Shown piece by piece: positions 41,996-50,306 of a stretch of 64,000 nt of DNA (position 1 is the stretch's first letter; every line of letters starts with the position of its first letter). The notes beneath the pieces were generated by a model. It worked only from the letters and a program-made list of their open reading frames with translations. It searched no databases and was not told the DNA's origin. The position numbers and the translations under genes are program-made. The stretch covers positions 96,643 to 160,642 of the forward strand of contig ONNR01000006.1 in NCBI GenBank assembly GCA_900319235.1, given 5' to 3'. This DNA comes from an uncultured Prevotellaceae bacterium (GTDB lineage Bacteria; Bacteroidota; Bacteroidia; Bacteroidales; UBA3663).

Positions 41996-43414
41996 CTAGT
42001 TCTTGAAATAGTCCAACAGAGGCTTTAAGATGACCTGCAAGGATCGGCATACACCTATTATAAAGAACGTCAGCAATATGATAACCAATCCGCTTATTAA
42101 AGTGGTTACTGCAAAACAACGGATGGACTGCCGATTCTCTAATTCCTTGAACTTTGCATAGAATGTCAATCCTTCTCTTCTAATCTGCAAAATCTTTTTG
42201 GGATCTGTGAACTTTATATAGGAACCTCCAATTATATCAGGCTCTATATTATTCATATAAAAATCCGTGGATCCGACAAAGTCGATAGTAAGACTGGTCG
42301 AATCGATGGTTGATGTATTGAGATTTATATGATACCTGCCTTGCGATATATCATATCTGTCCAACCATCCTGGTGGTTCAGTCGGGAAAATGCGACTAAT
42401 TTCCTTTTTCCAAGACAGGTTGTTCAATGAAATATTTATGCCATTCCTCCTATCCCCTCGATTGATTATTAACATGTTCGGATATTTAACTTTGCATAGT
42501 TCATTGAACCTTGCATCCATTAGACTTGAGCGATTGTTCGAAATCATGCCCTCTAAACAGACGAACTGGGTTGAGCCCAATTGTTCTGAGCTTGTTCGAT
42601 ATATCTCGAACTGGTGAAAATTTAGGCGATCCTTGCCATTGTCATCCAGGAACCATTCGTGGTAAGGATATGCATCCCTATCTGTGTCCGGTTCTGCATG
42701 CCAGCTGGAATCCCTAACATTTACACTCTTGTTGCTGCCGATATAATTGGTCGATAATTTTATACGGTAGTGGTTCTTCATTGCTTTTGACAATGAATCA
42801 GGAAGCATCCTTCGTATTTGTCCATATCCAGCTTCCACTCCTTTTGATGGTTTCAATCTTCCAAGCCAGGCTCCATAATCTGCATATTCATATATTACCG
42901 TCTGCCCGAATTCATTGATTATTTCAATGGTTGAGTCTGCTTTTACAGCCATCGTCAAAAGAGCAAGCCAATAGTTGTTGATGTTGGTCTTTAATCTGTT
43001 CTTGGAGACAACCAATCTCATGGAATCATCGCTGATGGACCACCTGTTTGTCCCTAAATATTTGGTGTCATCAGATTTCATGGCCACCATAGGAATGCTT
43101 ATTCCAATTTTTGCAGCCTGATAATGGAGATAGACAGTGGAATCATTCTGGGAACTCCTGCTTAAATACCTGTAATCGTTGAGCCTATCAAATTCAAGGT
43201 TAATGACATTCTCTGGAATACGATTAAAGTCAAGAAACAGATTCGTACAGTAGTAAACAATAAATAAGTAAAAGGCAATTTCCACGAAAGACTGCAGAGG
43301 CGGCTGTCCGACCTTTGGGAAAAAACTCCATTGAAGCCAGAATGGGGTAATTTTCTTTTTAAATAATACAAGCCACGAGATAGCCTTCTTAATAAACTCC
43401 ATCATGATAATCAT
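41996..43414 (-). CDS. Membrane protein with large extracytoplasmic domain, 472 aa
   Basis: One membrane helix lies at ~44-62 and another near the C-terminus (~433-458, TTLISGLVIILLTFFIIGVC), with ~370 residues between them that should face the periplasm. That domain is rich in Asn, Ser and Tyr, beta-like, with no motif I recognise. No catalytic signature is visible. It is followed upstream by the 88-aa gene (43447-43713) after 32 bases, so they are likely co-transcribed. AT content is higher than in the cluster to the left. Confidence 0.72.
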   Translation of the reverse strand: MIIMMEFIKKAISWLVLFKKKITPFWLQWSFFPKVGQPPLQSFVEIAFYLFIVYYCTNLFLDFNRIPENVINLEFDRLNDYRYLSRSSQNDSTVYLHYQAAKIGISIPMVAMKSDDTKYLGTNRWSISDDSMRLVVSKNRLKTNINNYWLALLTMAVKADSTIEIINEFGQTVIYEYADYGAWLGRLKPSKGVEAGYGQIRRMLPDSLSKAMKNHYRIKLSTNYIGSNKSVNVRDSSWHAEPDTDRDAYPYHEWFLDDNGKDRLNFHQFEIYRTSSEQLGSTQFVCLEGMISNNRSSLMDARFNELCKVKYPNMLIINRGDRRNGINISLNNLSWKKEISRIFPTEPPGWLDRYDISQGRYHINLNTSTIDSTSLTIDFVGSTDFYMNNIEPDIIGGSYIKFTDPKKILQIRREGLTFYAKFKELENRQSIRCFAVTTLISGLVIILLTFFIIGVCRSLQVILKPLLDYFKN

Positions 43415-43446
43415 TGGTAATTGGTAAAATAATCATGGGTTCTCAA

Positions 43447-43713
43447 TTATCTTCCCAAAGCTTCTCCGACAGCCCATTCCAAAGCTATATCAAGAAGCTG
43501 ATCCCATGTGTCACATTCTACTTCGATCTTCCCAGAGAATTCTTCCCATGATTTACTCCATGAGAACCCGGGATTGGCACCAAGGAAACGCCAGTAGGGC
43601 TCTATTCGCAAGATCTCTTTTTCATTCAGCCAGGAAATTACCACTTTGGATGGCGTATCAATGGCTCCAGTGAAGCCTACCGATTTTAGGATGTCGTATG
43701 TTTCTGATGTCAT
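43447..43713 (-). CDS. Small hypothetical protein, 88 aa
   Basis: A short acidic protein with a Trp-rich core (KVVISWLNEKE ... YWRFLGANPGFSWSKSWEEF) and a final helix (LLDIALEWAVGEALG). No signal peptide or membrane helix. Family not recognised. The size and acidity would fit an immunity-like or adaptor protein, but there is no matching toxin next to it. Confidence 0.6.
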   Translation of the reverse strand: MTSETYDILKSVGFTGAIDTPSKVVISWLNEKEILRIEPYWRFLGANPGFSWSKSWEEFSGKIEVECDTWDQLLDIALEWAVGEALGR

Positions 43714-43774
43714 AATTAAATGTTGTTTTTTGTTTTCATATTATTATCGTTTTGTCTGTCACTGTAGAGCAAAA

Positions 43775-44641
43775 TTATTCCGGTTGGAATATATTCCAGG
43801 AACAGCAATGTAATCCTCCGTCTTTCTTCAATGCGGGCAAGGCATATACCGGAATGATATTCTCCTTGGGATAATCAGGAAAGCGAAGTTCAAACTGTCT
43901 TAGCACGGCCTTATCCTCTTTGCAATCAGCCTTTGGCGAAAGAGCAGGAAGCAGGATATAATCCCTGGTCCGGATATAATTGATGTATGACCACTGGTCT
44001 TTTTCCCTACATTTTGCAGCAGTTCCAGGCATCCATATTGAATGCGAATTGGGGAAATGCTGTTCCAGCACATGTCTCACCTTCTTCATGTATCTGTTAT
44101 CAGGGTACTTGGCATAAAGGAGCTCTCTGCTGCCAATATATCGAAGAACTCCATCCGCATGACCATAAATGCCTTCTTCCTCATCCCAAGGAATGAGGAA
44201 AACCTCGCAGCCGAACAAGCGGGTCAATTCTGCAAGAAGCTTGCTTGTAGAATAGTGAGGGTTAGCCTGAACAACTTTGTCTACCATAATAACAGCATTA
44301 TCGCACTTGATTACGTTTCCACCATCAACGATTATATCTGTTTCTATCACCTCCGCTTCACCACCTACAATTCCACGAGCAATATCCGCTGCATTTTCTG
44401 TCAGTGTATCTCTATATTTTGGATTTAGCAGATAGTCTGGGAGATATTTGAATGCAACAAACTTGTCTGGCGCAACCTGTATAGGCATATAGTCACGGGC
44501 CCACATGGATCTTGCTCCCGAAAAGAAGCGTATTGGCAATCCCTTTTCCTGCAAAGTCGAGATTGCTTCAAAAACTTGGGGACATTCTATCTCCAATTGA
44601 TCCGAGAAATAGATGGTATTTGTTATTTGATCCGTAACCAT
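43775..44641 (-). CDS. Agmatine deiminase / peptidylarginine deiminase-family enzyme, 288 aa
   Basis: Family motifs are in order: WARDYMP (Asp50), DGGNV, YGHADGV with the catalytic His/Asp, and GGLHCCSWN at the end with the nucleophilic Cys279. These enzymes (AguA-like, GME superfamily) hydrolyse guanidino groups of agmatine or arginine derivatives. At 288 residues it is shorter than AguA (about 350), lacking part of the N-terminus, so the substrate may differ. A SLOG-like fragment ends 4 bases upstream of its ATG. No polyamine pathway genes lie nearby. Confidence 0.85.
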   Translation of the reverse strand: MVTDQITNTIYFSDQLEIECPQVFEAISTLQEKGLPIRFFSGARSMWARDYMPIQVAPDKFVAFKYLPDYLLNPKYRDTLTENAADIARGIVGGEAEVIETDIIVDGGNVIKCDNAVIMVDKVVQANPHYSTSKLLAELTRLFGCEVFLIPWDEEEGIYGHADGVLRYIGSRELLYAKYPDNRYMKKVRHVLEQHFPNSHSIWMPGTAAKCREKDQWSYINYIRTRDYILLPALSPKADCKEDKAVLRQFELRFPDYPKENIIPVYALPALKKDGGLHCCSWNIFQPE

Positions 44642-44645
44642 ACGA

Positions 44646-44756
44646 TTAAATCATTATTATTCTTACTTCCTTACCTAAAGTCCTGGCATAATCAATTGTG
44701 AACCTGGTTCCTTTTGACTTGCCATCCATATGAAGGATTTTTGTGATATACCAATA
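44646..44756 (-). pseudogene. C-terminal remnant of a SLOG-like protein
   Basis: A 36-codon open stretch ending in TAA at 44646 reads HMDGKSKGTRFTIDYARTLGKEVRI, which resembles the last helix and strand of SLOG/DprA-type Rossmann domains. An in-frame stop lies immediately upstream, so no complete protein is present. It stands 4 bases before the deiminase ATG, the spacing of an operon. I read it as the remains of a gene lost when the AT-rich segment to its left entered. Confidence 0.4.
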
Positions 44757-44841
44757 TTAAATTAAACAAAGGTGTTAAATACAATTAAAAATACTCGAGA
44801 AACATCCTATTGATAATACAGTGTTGCATTGAGAAATGACT

Positions 44842-45918
44842 TTAATAAAATTCATTAAAAACTTTATTTAATTTTTCAGAATTACCATTAATCTTTTTTT
44901 CTAACTCAGAAATTGTAACATTGTAAATATGATCTTCTTCAATTTTAGCTAAAATTTCTTCTAGATCAAAGTCTGTAGGATTATCTTTTAATCCAAGCAA
45001 TGAGTCTACTTCACTTAAGGGATCTTGATCTTTACAATGATAAGGGTATAAAATATTATATGCTAAATTAATCAAACGAACAGGGTCATCAAATGGCATA
45101 AAAGGCTTTGTAGTTTTATCGAAGTATTCTTGTTTTCTGTAATATATACCAAAATAATTATAGATTAATTCAAACTTATGACATGTTTCATAATCTAGAA
45201 TCCCTTGCTTCAAAATAGAATCCTTATATTTGAATTCAAATCCTAAATCAGTTAATTCTTTCATCAAAACAATAAAAGGATGCTTGCTGTTGGCAATACA
45301 AGGAAGAATTTTATCATCTAGACCAATAATCTGAATTGCTTCATTATAACAAATGTTGCAGAAATTACCCTGATAATTATCTACAAATTCAGATAAGTCT
45401 TCTTGAGCTTTTTTAAACAGAGAAGAATACACAGAATTTCGAACAAAAATATTAAATTTCTTACAGATTTCTACATTCTTTTTCAAATCAACATATGAAT
45501 CTTCACAATTTATATACTCTTCAAATCTAATAGATTTTTTTAATTTATACTGACCACTATCAATGAATGAAACTTCATAATGTGTATTATTCTTTATATC
45601 AGTTGGAACAAACTTACCCAATGGCCACCAAACATTATTCAAAGAATCGGTGAATTCTTTTGTCCAATCTGGATTATAATAAAATTCGGATCTTGGTCCG
45701 ACATAACACGTAAAAGTTTCTCCATCTTTGTAATATTTTTTTAATAATAAATACAAGTATTCTATTTTATGTTCATCAAACAATATAGGTTCAGAAAAAT
45801 AGATTACAGGGACTTGTCTAACATAGCCTTCAGACCAAACATCCATACATGAATGACTAGAATGGTATACTTCTATATACCAAGTTTTCGTATATACCGC
45901 AACATGAATCTCAAACAT
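44842..45918 (-). CDS. AT-rich orphan hypothetical protein, 358 aa
   Basis: The gene is much more AT-rich than its neighbours, with frequent AAT, AAA and TTT codons, which points to recent transfer. The protein is acidic, rich in Tyr, Phe, Asn and Glu, with no signal peptide or membrane span. A CNICYNE segment near residue 187 has two Cys but no clear zinc ribbon. Family not recognised. A TATATTTG -7 box (45955-45948, minus strand) is ~35 bases upstream. AT-rich orphan genes of this kind are often defence genes or phage genes; nothing here proves either. Confidence 0.7.
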   Translation of the reverse strand: MFEIHVAVYTKTWYIEVYHSSHSCMDVWSEGYVRQVPVIYFSEPILFDEHKIEYLYLLLKKYYKDGETFTCYVGPRSEFYYNPDWTKEFTDSLNNVWWPLGKFVPTDIKNNTHYEVSFIDSGQYKLKKSIRFEEYINCEDSYVDLKKNVEICKKFNIFVRNSVYSSLFKKAQEDLSEFVDNYQGNFCNICYNEAIQIIGLDDKILPCIANSKHPFIVLMKELTDLGFEFKYKDSILKQGILDYETCHKFELIYNYFGIYYRKQEYFDKTTKPFMPFDDPVRLINLAYNILYPYHCKDQDPLSEVDSLLGLKDNPTDFDLEEILAKIEEDHIYNVTISELEKKINGNSEKLNKVFNEFY

Positions 45919-45947
45919 ATAAGTTGATTTAAATTATTAATATGGTG

Positions 45948-45955
45948 CAAATATA
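45948..45955 (-). promoter_or_regulatory. -7 box of the AT-rich orphan gene
   Basis: TATATTTG on the minus strand, followed by C as usual. The -33 element is poor (TTTTG at 22 bases). The rest of the 300-base gap to 46222 shows nothing else. Confidence 0.45.
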
Positions 45956-46221
45956 AATATAAAATCAATACCTTAATCAAAAGGGAACGATTTTTTTATG
46001 ATAAGTAGAAATTTCTTACACTTAGATCAAAATTTACTACATATATTGGCTTTTTTTGAAATACGGAATATACTTTGAAGTAGAGTGTTTCTGAAAACTC
46101 TTTGACATAGATATCAGCAGCCTTCGCTCCACCCGATAGAATTGTATCAGGAAAGCATCAAGGTGAATTAAAATATCAACAAGTGGGCATTTAAAACTGC
46201 CGATAATTGTGAGTATCCCGG

Positions 46222-46521
46222 TTACTGATTCTTTCTGCTCACCCGTTTCCTTTTTGAGGATTGTGAAGCGAGAAACTTCTCAAGTATTTCCGGATCTATC
46301 TCTGATGGTCTCATGAAAGGCTCCAGAAGATATAATCCATCAATCTCCTTGAGAACCTTTATCAGCGACAAGACTGAGAAATTATTTCCATTCTCCATCT
46401 GGCTGATAGAGAAACTGGACAAGCCGCACATTTCGGATAACTCAGACTGCTTCAAGTTCCTGGAGATTCTGAGCTCCCTCACCTTGGCACCAATCTTCTT
46501 AAGAATGTCTTCGTTCGTCAT
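46222..46521 (-). CDS. XRE-family transcriptional regulator, 99 aa
   Basis: A Cro/C1-type helix-turn-helix spans residues ~10-65: IGAKVRELRISRNLKQSELSEM, then LSSFSISQMENGNN as recognition helix. The C-terminal ~30 residues are basic (SKRKRVSRKNQ) and may add DNA contacts. It should bind a short palindrome. A 27-base inverted repeat (46595-46621) lies ~75 bases upstream of its start, and the same element is found at 58481-58521; both are candidates for its operator. The flanking AT-rich genes suggest it entered with them. Confidence 0.87.
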   Translation of the reverse strand: MTNEDILKKIGAKVRELRISRNLKQSELSEMCGLSSFSISQMENGNNFSVLSLIKVLKEIDGLYLLEPFMRPSEIDPEILEKFLASQSSKRKRVSRKNQ

Positions 46522-46595
46522 GACATATGATATTTTTGATGTTCATATACATTAATATAATTGATAATAGAAAATTCTTATCTACACATTGATCA

Positions 46596-46636
46596 ATTCG
46601 TGCAGATTGACTGCATGAATTAAAAATACCTTTGCA
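46596..46636 (+). promoter_or_regulatory. Palindromic operator with promoter, copy A
   Basis: AATTCGTGCAG and CTGCATGAATT are an inverted repeat with one mismatch, followed at fixed distance by the -7 box TACCTTTG (46627-46634). The same 41-base layout is found on the minus strand at 58521-58481. Transcription from here would run antisense into the recombinase gene. Confidence 0.6.
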
Positions 46637-46657
46637 TCAAGTGCATTGAAGTTTCTA

Positions 46658-47257
46658 TCACGGCTCCATATCTATTCCCTTCGGATCAATGCTGCCATGC
46701 CGCTGTCGTGGAATATGATTCGAGCGAAGGATACGATAAAAGGTGGACTTGGTTATGCCAGCCTGCTCAAAGATCTCCTCAATGGGCAGATTTTCCCTGT
46801 AGAGGTCAATGACATACTGGTCGCGTACCGACTTTGAGGCGAACTTTGCAGCACCGAATTCACTGATTGCCGTCTTTACAGTCTTGCCGGCCCTCTCCCC
46901 TGCCCTACAGTCAACGGGGAAACTGCCGATGAAGGACTGCCAGGCCTCACTGACAGGATCTGCCGTGTCAATATGGTCATCCGTCGAGACGACCCTGATA
47001 CCGCGTATACGGCATGCTTCCAGCAGGCACGACATCTGCGACAGGCCACGGACAGCATTTGCGAACTTGTAAAGGACAAGCGTGTCTCCCCTCTTGATCT
47101 TCTCCATCAGCGCCTTTCTGTTGGGACGGGTTACATTATGATCAACGGAATCAGTGGTGATAGAATCACATCCAAAGGCAGTAAGCTGTTCCCTGGCCTT
47201 CTTCATGTCCTGGGCGGAGTACGTCTCCTTGTAATAACCGAATTTCCTTGTCTTCAT
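46658..47257 (-). CDS. Serine-recombinase-like protein without key catalytic residues, 199 aa
   Basis: The N-terminal domain follows the resolvase/invertase fold (FGYYKETYSAQD, RPNRKALMEKIKRGDTLVLYKF, GIRVVSTDDHIDT) and the C-terminal end has a Hin-type helix-turn-helix (IEEIFEQAGITKSTFYRIL). Yet the catalytic Arg-Val-Ser of the family is replaced by Lys-Glu-Thr, and the DRLGRS motif by ANAVRG, so the nucleophile and one Arg are lost. It may bind DNA without cutting. I use the ATG at 47257, just downstream of a consensus promoter. The TGTGCCA word cluster upstream (47392-47619) may be its binding site. Confidence 0.8.
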   Translation of the reverse strand: MKTRKFGYYKETYSAQDMKKAREQLTAFGCDSITTDSVDHNVTRPNRKALMEKIKRGDTLVLYKFANAVRGLSQMSCLLEACRIRGIRVVSTDDHIDTADPVSEAWQSFIGSFPVDCRAGERAGKTVKTAISEFGAAKFASKSVRDQYVIDLYRENLPIEEIFEQAGITKSTFYRILRSNHIPRQRHGSIDPKGIDMEP

Positions 47258-47283
47258 GATAAACTCATATCTTGTTAACGGTG

Positions 47284-47314
47284 CAAAGATATGGAATATT
47301 TTCAAATCTACAAA
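47284..47314 (-). promoter_or_regulatory. Promoter of the recombinase-like gene
   Basis: On the minus strand TTTG (47314-47311), a 19-base spacer and TATCTTTG (47291-47284). It is a full match to the consensus and supports the start at 47257. Confidence 0.82.
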
Positions 47315-47391
47315 ATTTCATTTTATGTTTTATTTAAAATTACGCATATTATTGCCAAATTCGCAGGAATTGGTGACTTTTGGCCGCAAAA

Positions 47392-47619
47392 TGGCACATC
47401 AGTTTTTCCCAAAATTCTTGGGAAATGAAAAGAAAATCAAAACTTTATTTGCAATCTGCAATATGTGCCAAAATATTGGGATTTGGTGCATTATCCTTTG
47501 GGTGTGGGCCTATTATGGTTGGCAACAAATAAATGTATTCATTTCTGGCACATCCCAAGAATCTGTCTATAAGTGCATTTATACAAATGTGCCAAATGAT
47601 TGTACCACTTTTTGTGCCA
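47392..47619. repeat. Cluster of five TGTGCCA words
   Basis: TGTGCCA or its complement TGGCACA occurs at 47392, 47464, 47546, 47588 and 47613, usually extended to ATGTGCCA followed by A/T bases. The 480-base gap is otherwise non-coding. About 0.03 copies would be expected by chance in this length at equal base use. Confidence 0.6.
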
Positions 47620-47675
47620 TTTCTTATTATTGATTGATTAATCGTTGATTCCAGATATATAAATGTTTTTAATTG

Positions 47676-47683
47676 TAACTTTG
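47676..47683 (+). promoter_or_regulatory. -7 box before lipoprotein gene
   Basis: TAACTTTG followed by C, about 112 bases before the start at 47796. No -33 box at the usual spacing. Confidence 0.45.
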
Positions 47684-47795
47684 CGCAAGCTATTGAACAC
47701 CGGATAAGGCGGCTCCGCATTCTTCCGTGCAAGGGGTATTGCTTGAACGCTATTGTCCATGAGGCTCAAAGGCGGACAAAAACAGTAACAAGAAA

Positions 47796-48941
47796 ATGTC
47801 TGAAAGAACAACCCAATCCCCGACCCGTTGCTCCTTTGCACAATCCAAGGGTTGCATTGTGGCAACTCCATCCTATAATAACACTCACAAGAGGTCATCC
47901 TTCACGATTCCTGCAGGTGCAAGCCCTGCAGGTGTCGTGTTTTTGTTTCTTGTAGTCATCACTCTCCTTTCCTCATGTTCAAACAAGCAATACGAGGAAA
48001 ACAGGGAAACCCTTCTTCATAATTGCAAGGATTTCTCAGATTCCATAAACAGTCTTCCTACCATTCCCTTTGATCGGATACCTTCCGTGTTTACAAGATG
48101 GAAGAATCTGGAGACAAGATTGCTTGAAGTCATCGAAAGAGACACATTGGAAGAGGAGCAGAACATGATTGCTTTATCCATCATGTCGCAGTATGGAGAC
48201 CAGACCTTAAACAAGATCTTCGAATCAATAGACTACCGGCTGCATGACTTTACCGACCTGCTTACACTGGAAAGGGACATTGCTTGCAGTTTGGTAAAGA
48301 TCGATAGGAAATACTTTAGAGATGCCGAGCATTTCTATGATTCACTTGGCATCGTCAGTCCTTTGCCTGATAATGACATGAAGTACACAGAACAGGAATA
48401 CCTGTCATTCCTGGAATCCTACCTTTCTTCGGAATTCAAAGATTGGAACGACGTGGAAGAGTTCCTTTCCAACGAGGACAGATGCTATAATGGTTACCTT
48501 CAAAACCTAAAGAACCATTCGCAAAAAATGACTGCAACCATCATTGAAATGACGGAGACGCTTGCATCCCGACTCATGGAATCAGCACAGGAGGGGAAAT
48601 TCAGTTCCGAACGCCTTGTCGCATACATGACAGTGAGAACAAGCAGAAGACAGATACTCTGCGCCAGACAGGAACTGACCTATATGGGAAACGGAAAGGC
48701 AGATCGAATAGACAATGCTTCGATGTCAATCTCAGGCATCATAGCACCATTCCTTCACTTTAACCCTCTCCTGATTGCCTCAAGGAACCAGCGCCAGATG
48801 GATGAACTCCGCAAGATAGGCTCAAGGATACCAGATGCTTTTTACAAGCTGGAGTCCCGGGGATTCATCCTGATAAGCCATCCGGACTGCCTGCCCAACA
48901 GGATTGCAAAGGACTACATCTCTTTCATGATGAACTATTGA
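47796..48941 (+). CDS. Probable lipoprotein, 381 aa
   Basis: A hydrophobic stretch (GVVFLFLVVITLLSSC) ends in a lipobox with Cys at about residue 61, so the mature protein should be lipid-anchored. The first ~45 residues before it (Ser/Thr/Pro-rich) are too long for a signal peptide; a later non-ATG start (GTG or TTG near 47930) is likely. The mature part is helical and charged with no motif I recognise. It is followed by the Hsp70 fragment after 12 bases and by three hypothetical genes. Confidence 0.7.
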   Translation: MSERTTQSPTRCSFAQSKGCIVATPSYNNTHKRSSFTIPAGASPAGVVFLFLVVITLLSSCSNKQYEENRETLLHNCKDFSDSINSLPTIPFDRIPSVFTRWKNLETRLLEVIERDTLEEEQNMIALSIMSQYGDQTLNKIFESIDYRLHDFTDLLTLERDIACSLVKIDRKYFRDAEHFYDSLGIVSPLPDNDMKYTEQEYLSFLESYLSSEFKDWNDVEEFLSNEDRCYNGYLQNLKNHSQKMTATIIEMTETLASRLMESAQEGKFSSERLVAYMTVRTSRRQILCARQELTYMGNGKADRIDNASMSISGIIAPFLHFNPLLIASRNQRQMDELRKIGSRIPDAFYKLESRGFILISHPDCLPNRIAKDYISFMMNY

Positions 48942-48953
48942 AACCAATACCGG

Positions 48954-49103
48954 ATGAACATGGTGATAGGCATTGATATTGGGATGACCGACACGTGTGC
49001 AGGCATATGGGAGACTGACCGGGTGTACCTCACATTGATGGACAAACGACGAGAAACCAGACGATATACAGCAGCATCTACCTGCAACCCATTGTATCTT
49101 TAA
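48954..49103 (+). pseudogene. Hsp70/DnaK N-terminal fragment, 49 codons
   Basis: The frame reads VIGIDIGMTDTCAGIWETDRV, which lines up with the first strand, the phosphate-1 loop and the next strand of the Hsp70/DnaK ATPase (VGIDLGTTNSCVGVW type). Similarity fades after ~40 residues and the frame stops at 49101. The remaining ~340 residues of the ATPase domain are absent. So this is a truncated remnant, not a working chaperone. It is in the same direction as its neighbours and 4 bases before the next ATG. Confidence 0.6.
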
Positions 49104-49107
49104 GATT

Positions 49108-49641
49108 ATGAAGTTAACGAACAACAGCTCTATCAGGATCTTCCACAACTGGGCTTCCATGGAATGGCCGGACCTGTTCAGCGGGGAATACATCAGCTTC
49201 GACGAATGGCAGGTGCTCTGCGAGGAACAAGAGCGGGCCAAAAGCAACGTGCGGAAAAGGATGGAAGAGGACAGCAGATACACATTCTACGACCACTATG
49301 TCTATCCGCAGCACATCATGCGCCCGATAGAGGTCATTAACGACATACTGCTGCCTTCGAATCTGAGCCATCGAATCTACAACAGCAAGAAGAGCTCCAG
49401 CTCCTATTCCGGACAGTGCTGCAGCTACTTCCTGGAATCGACATTCGGAATGTACATCATCTTCGCGGACACCAACGAGTCGGGACTGGTGAAGGGAATA
49501 CACGTCAAGGTGTTCCACAGCTTCGACGAATACGTTTCGGAGATAGCGACAGAATGGACAGAGATGAATGAGGACATATCCTATTCCATCAAGAAGATGA
49601 TGAACAAGGCAGAACTCTACGAGATCCTGTCAAGGTCCTGA
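49108..49641 (+). CDS. Hypothetical protein, 177 aa
   Basis: Begins 4 bases after the Hsp70 fragment. A soluble, acidic protein with no signal peptide; segments SGEYISFDEWQVLCEEQERAK and the later YIIFADTNESGLVKGI suggest an alpha/beta fold. Two adjacent Cys (GQCCSYF) lie near residue 104. Family not recognised. Spacing suggests it was once co-translated with the Hsp70-like gene, for example as its partner. Confidence 0.62.
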   Translation: MKLTNNSSIRIFHNWASMEWPDLFSGEYISFDEWQVLCEEQERAKSNVRKRMEEDSRYTFYDHYVYPQHIMRPIEVINDILLPSNLSHRIYNSKKSSSSYSGQCCSYFLESTFGMYIIFADTNESGLVKGIHVKVFHSFDEYVSEIATEWTEMNEDISYSIKKMMNKAELYEILSRS

Positions 49642-49676
49642 TCGATATCCGCGAATCCTTAACCAAAAACATAGTT

Positions 49677-50249
49677 ATGAATAAAAAAGGAATGATGCAT
49701 GCCTTTATAGGCAAGAACAGGTCACTGTCTTGTGACAAGGTAGTCAAGGCCATGTGGCTGAACGTTGGCAGAGAGGAAGACATCAACAACCTTTGTCCGA
49801 CCAATTCTTCGTCATTTGTCATGGAGGATAAAAAGGAATATTCAGTTGCTGTCCTGAGGCCGAACGGCAAGGGCGGCGACTTCTATGACATGGAATTCAA
49901 CAGATGTTTCCATATACTGATGCAGTTGACCTGCCAATATGAGTCCCTGAACACATTTACACTACTGTTCGAGAATGAATTGATAGGAAAGGGGACCCTA
50001 CTAACTTCCTGCAATAAGCTTGACATTGATTGCGTATACGCTGTTGTATACCCCAATATCCCGGGAAATTCAGACATAATGACATTCCATCGTTCCGGAG
50101 ACATGGAGGACTGGACAGAACCCGCCTCTGACAATGACGACAGATACTACTGCGTCTTCACAGAAAACGGCTTCATCGAGCTTTCCGCTCTCAGGGATCC
50201 ATTTCTGCAGCAACAGATGAACGGATTGAAAAAGCTCTTCGGCATCTGA
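49677..50249 (+). CDS. Hypothetical protein, 190 aa (paralogue of next gene)
   Basis: A soluble protein with the core VAVLRPNGKGGDFYDMEF followed by a HILMQ helix. The same order of motifs occurs in the next gene (FALVSFRPSYMNGQFYEV, then HILIQ), so the two are distant paralogues. No known family is recognised. It follows the preceding gene after 35 bases. Function open. Confidence 0.62.
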   Translation: MNKKGMMHAFIGKNRSLSCDKVVKAMWLNVGREEDINNLCPTNSSSFVMEDKKEYSVAVLRPNGKGGDFYDMEFNRCFHILMQLTCQYESLNTFTLLFENELIGKGTLLTSCNKLDIDCVYAVVYPNIPGNSDIMTFHRSGDMEDWTEPASDNDDRYYCVFTENGFIELSALRDPFLQQQMNGLKKLFGI

Positions 50250-50306
50250 GTTCACAATTGTAGCATGATAATCATTGAAGATGAAACATAATTATTCAAT
50301 CCAGCC

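Noticed and set aside
47256..47633. 125-codon plus-strand frame opposite the recombinase promoter
   Set aside because: It overlaps the promoter and start of the recombinase-like gene and the TGTGCCA cluster; residue make-up (Cys, Trp, Ile-rich) looks like a shadow.
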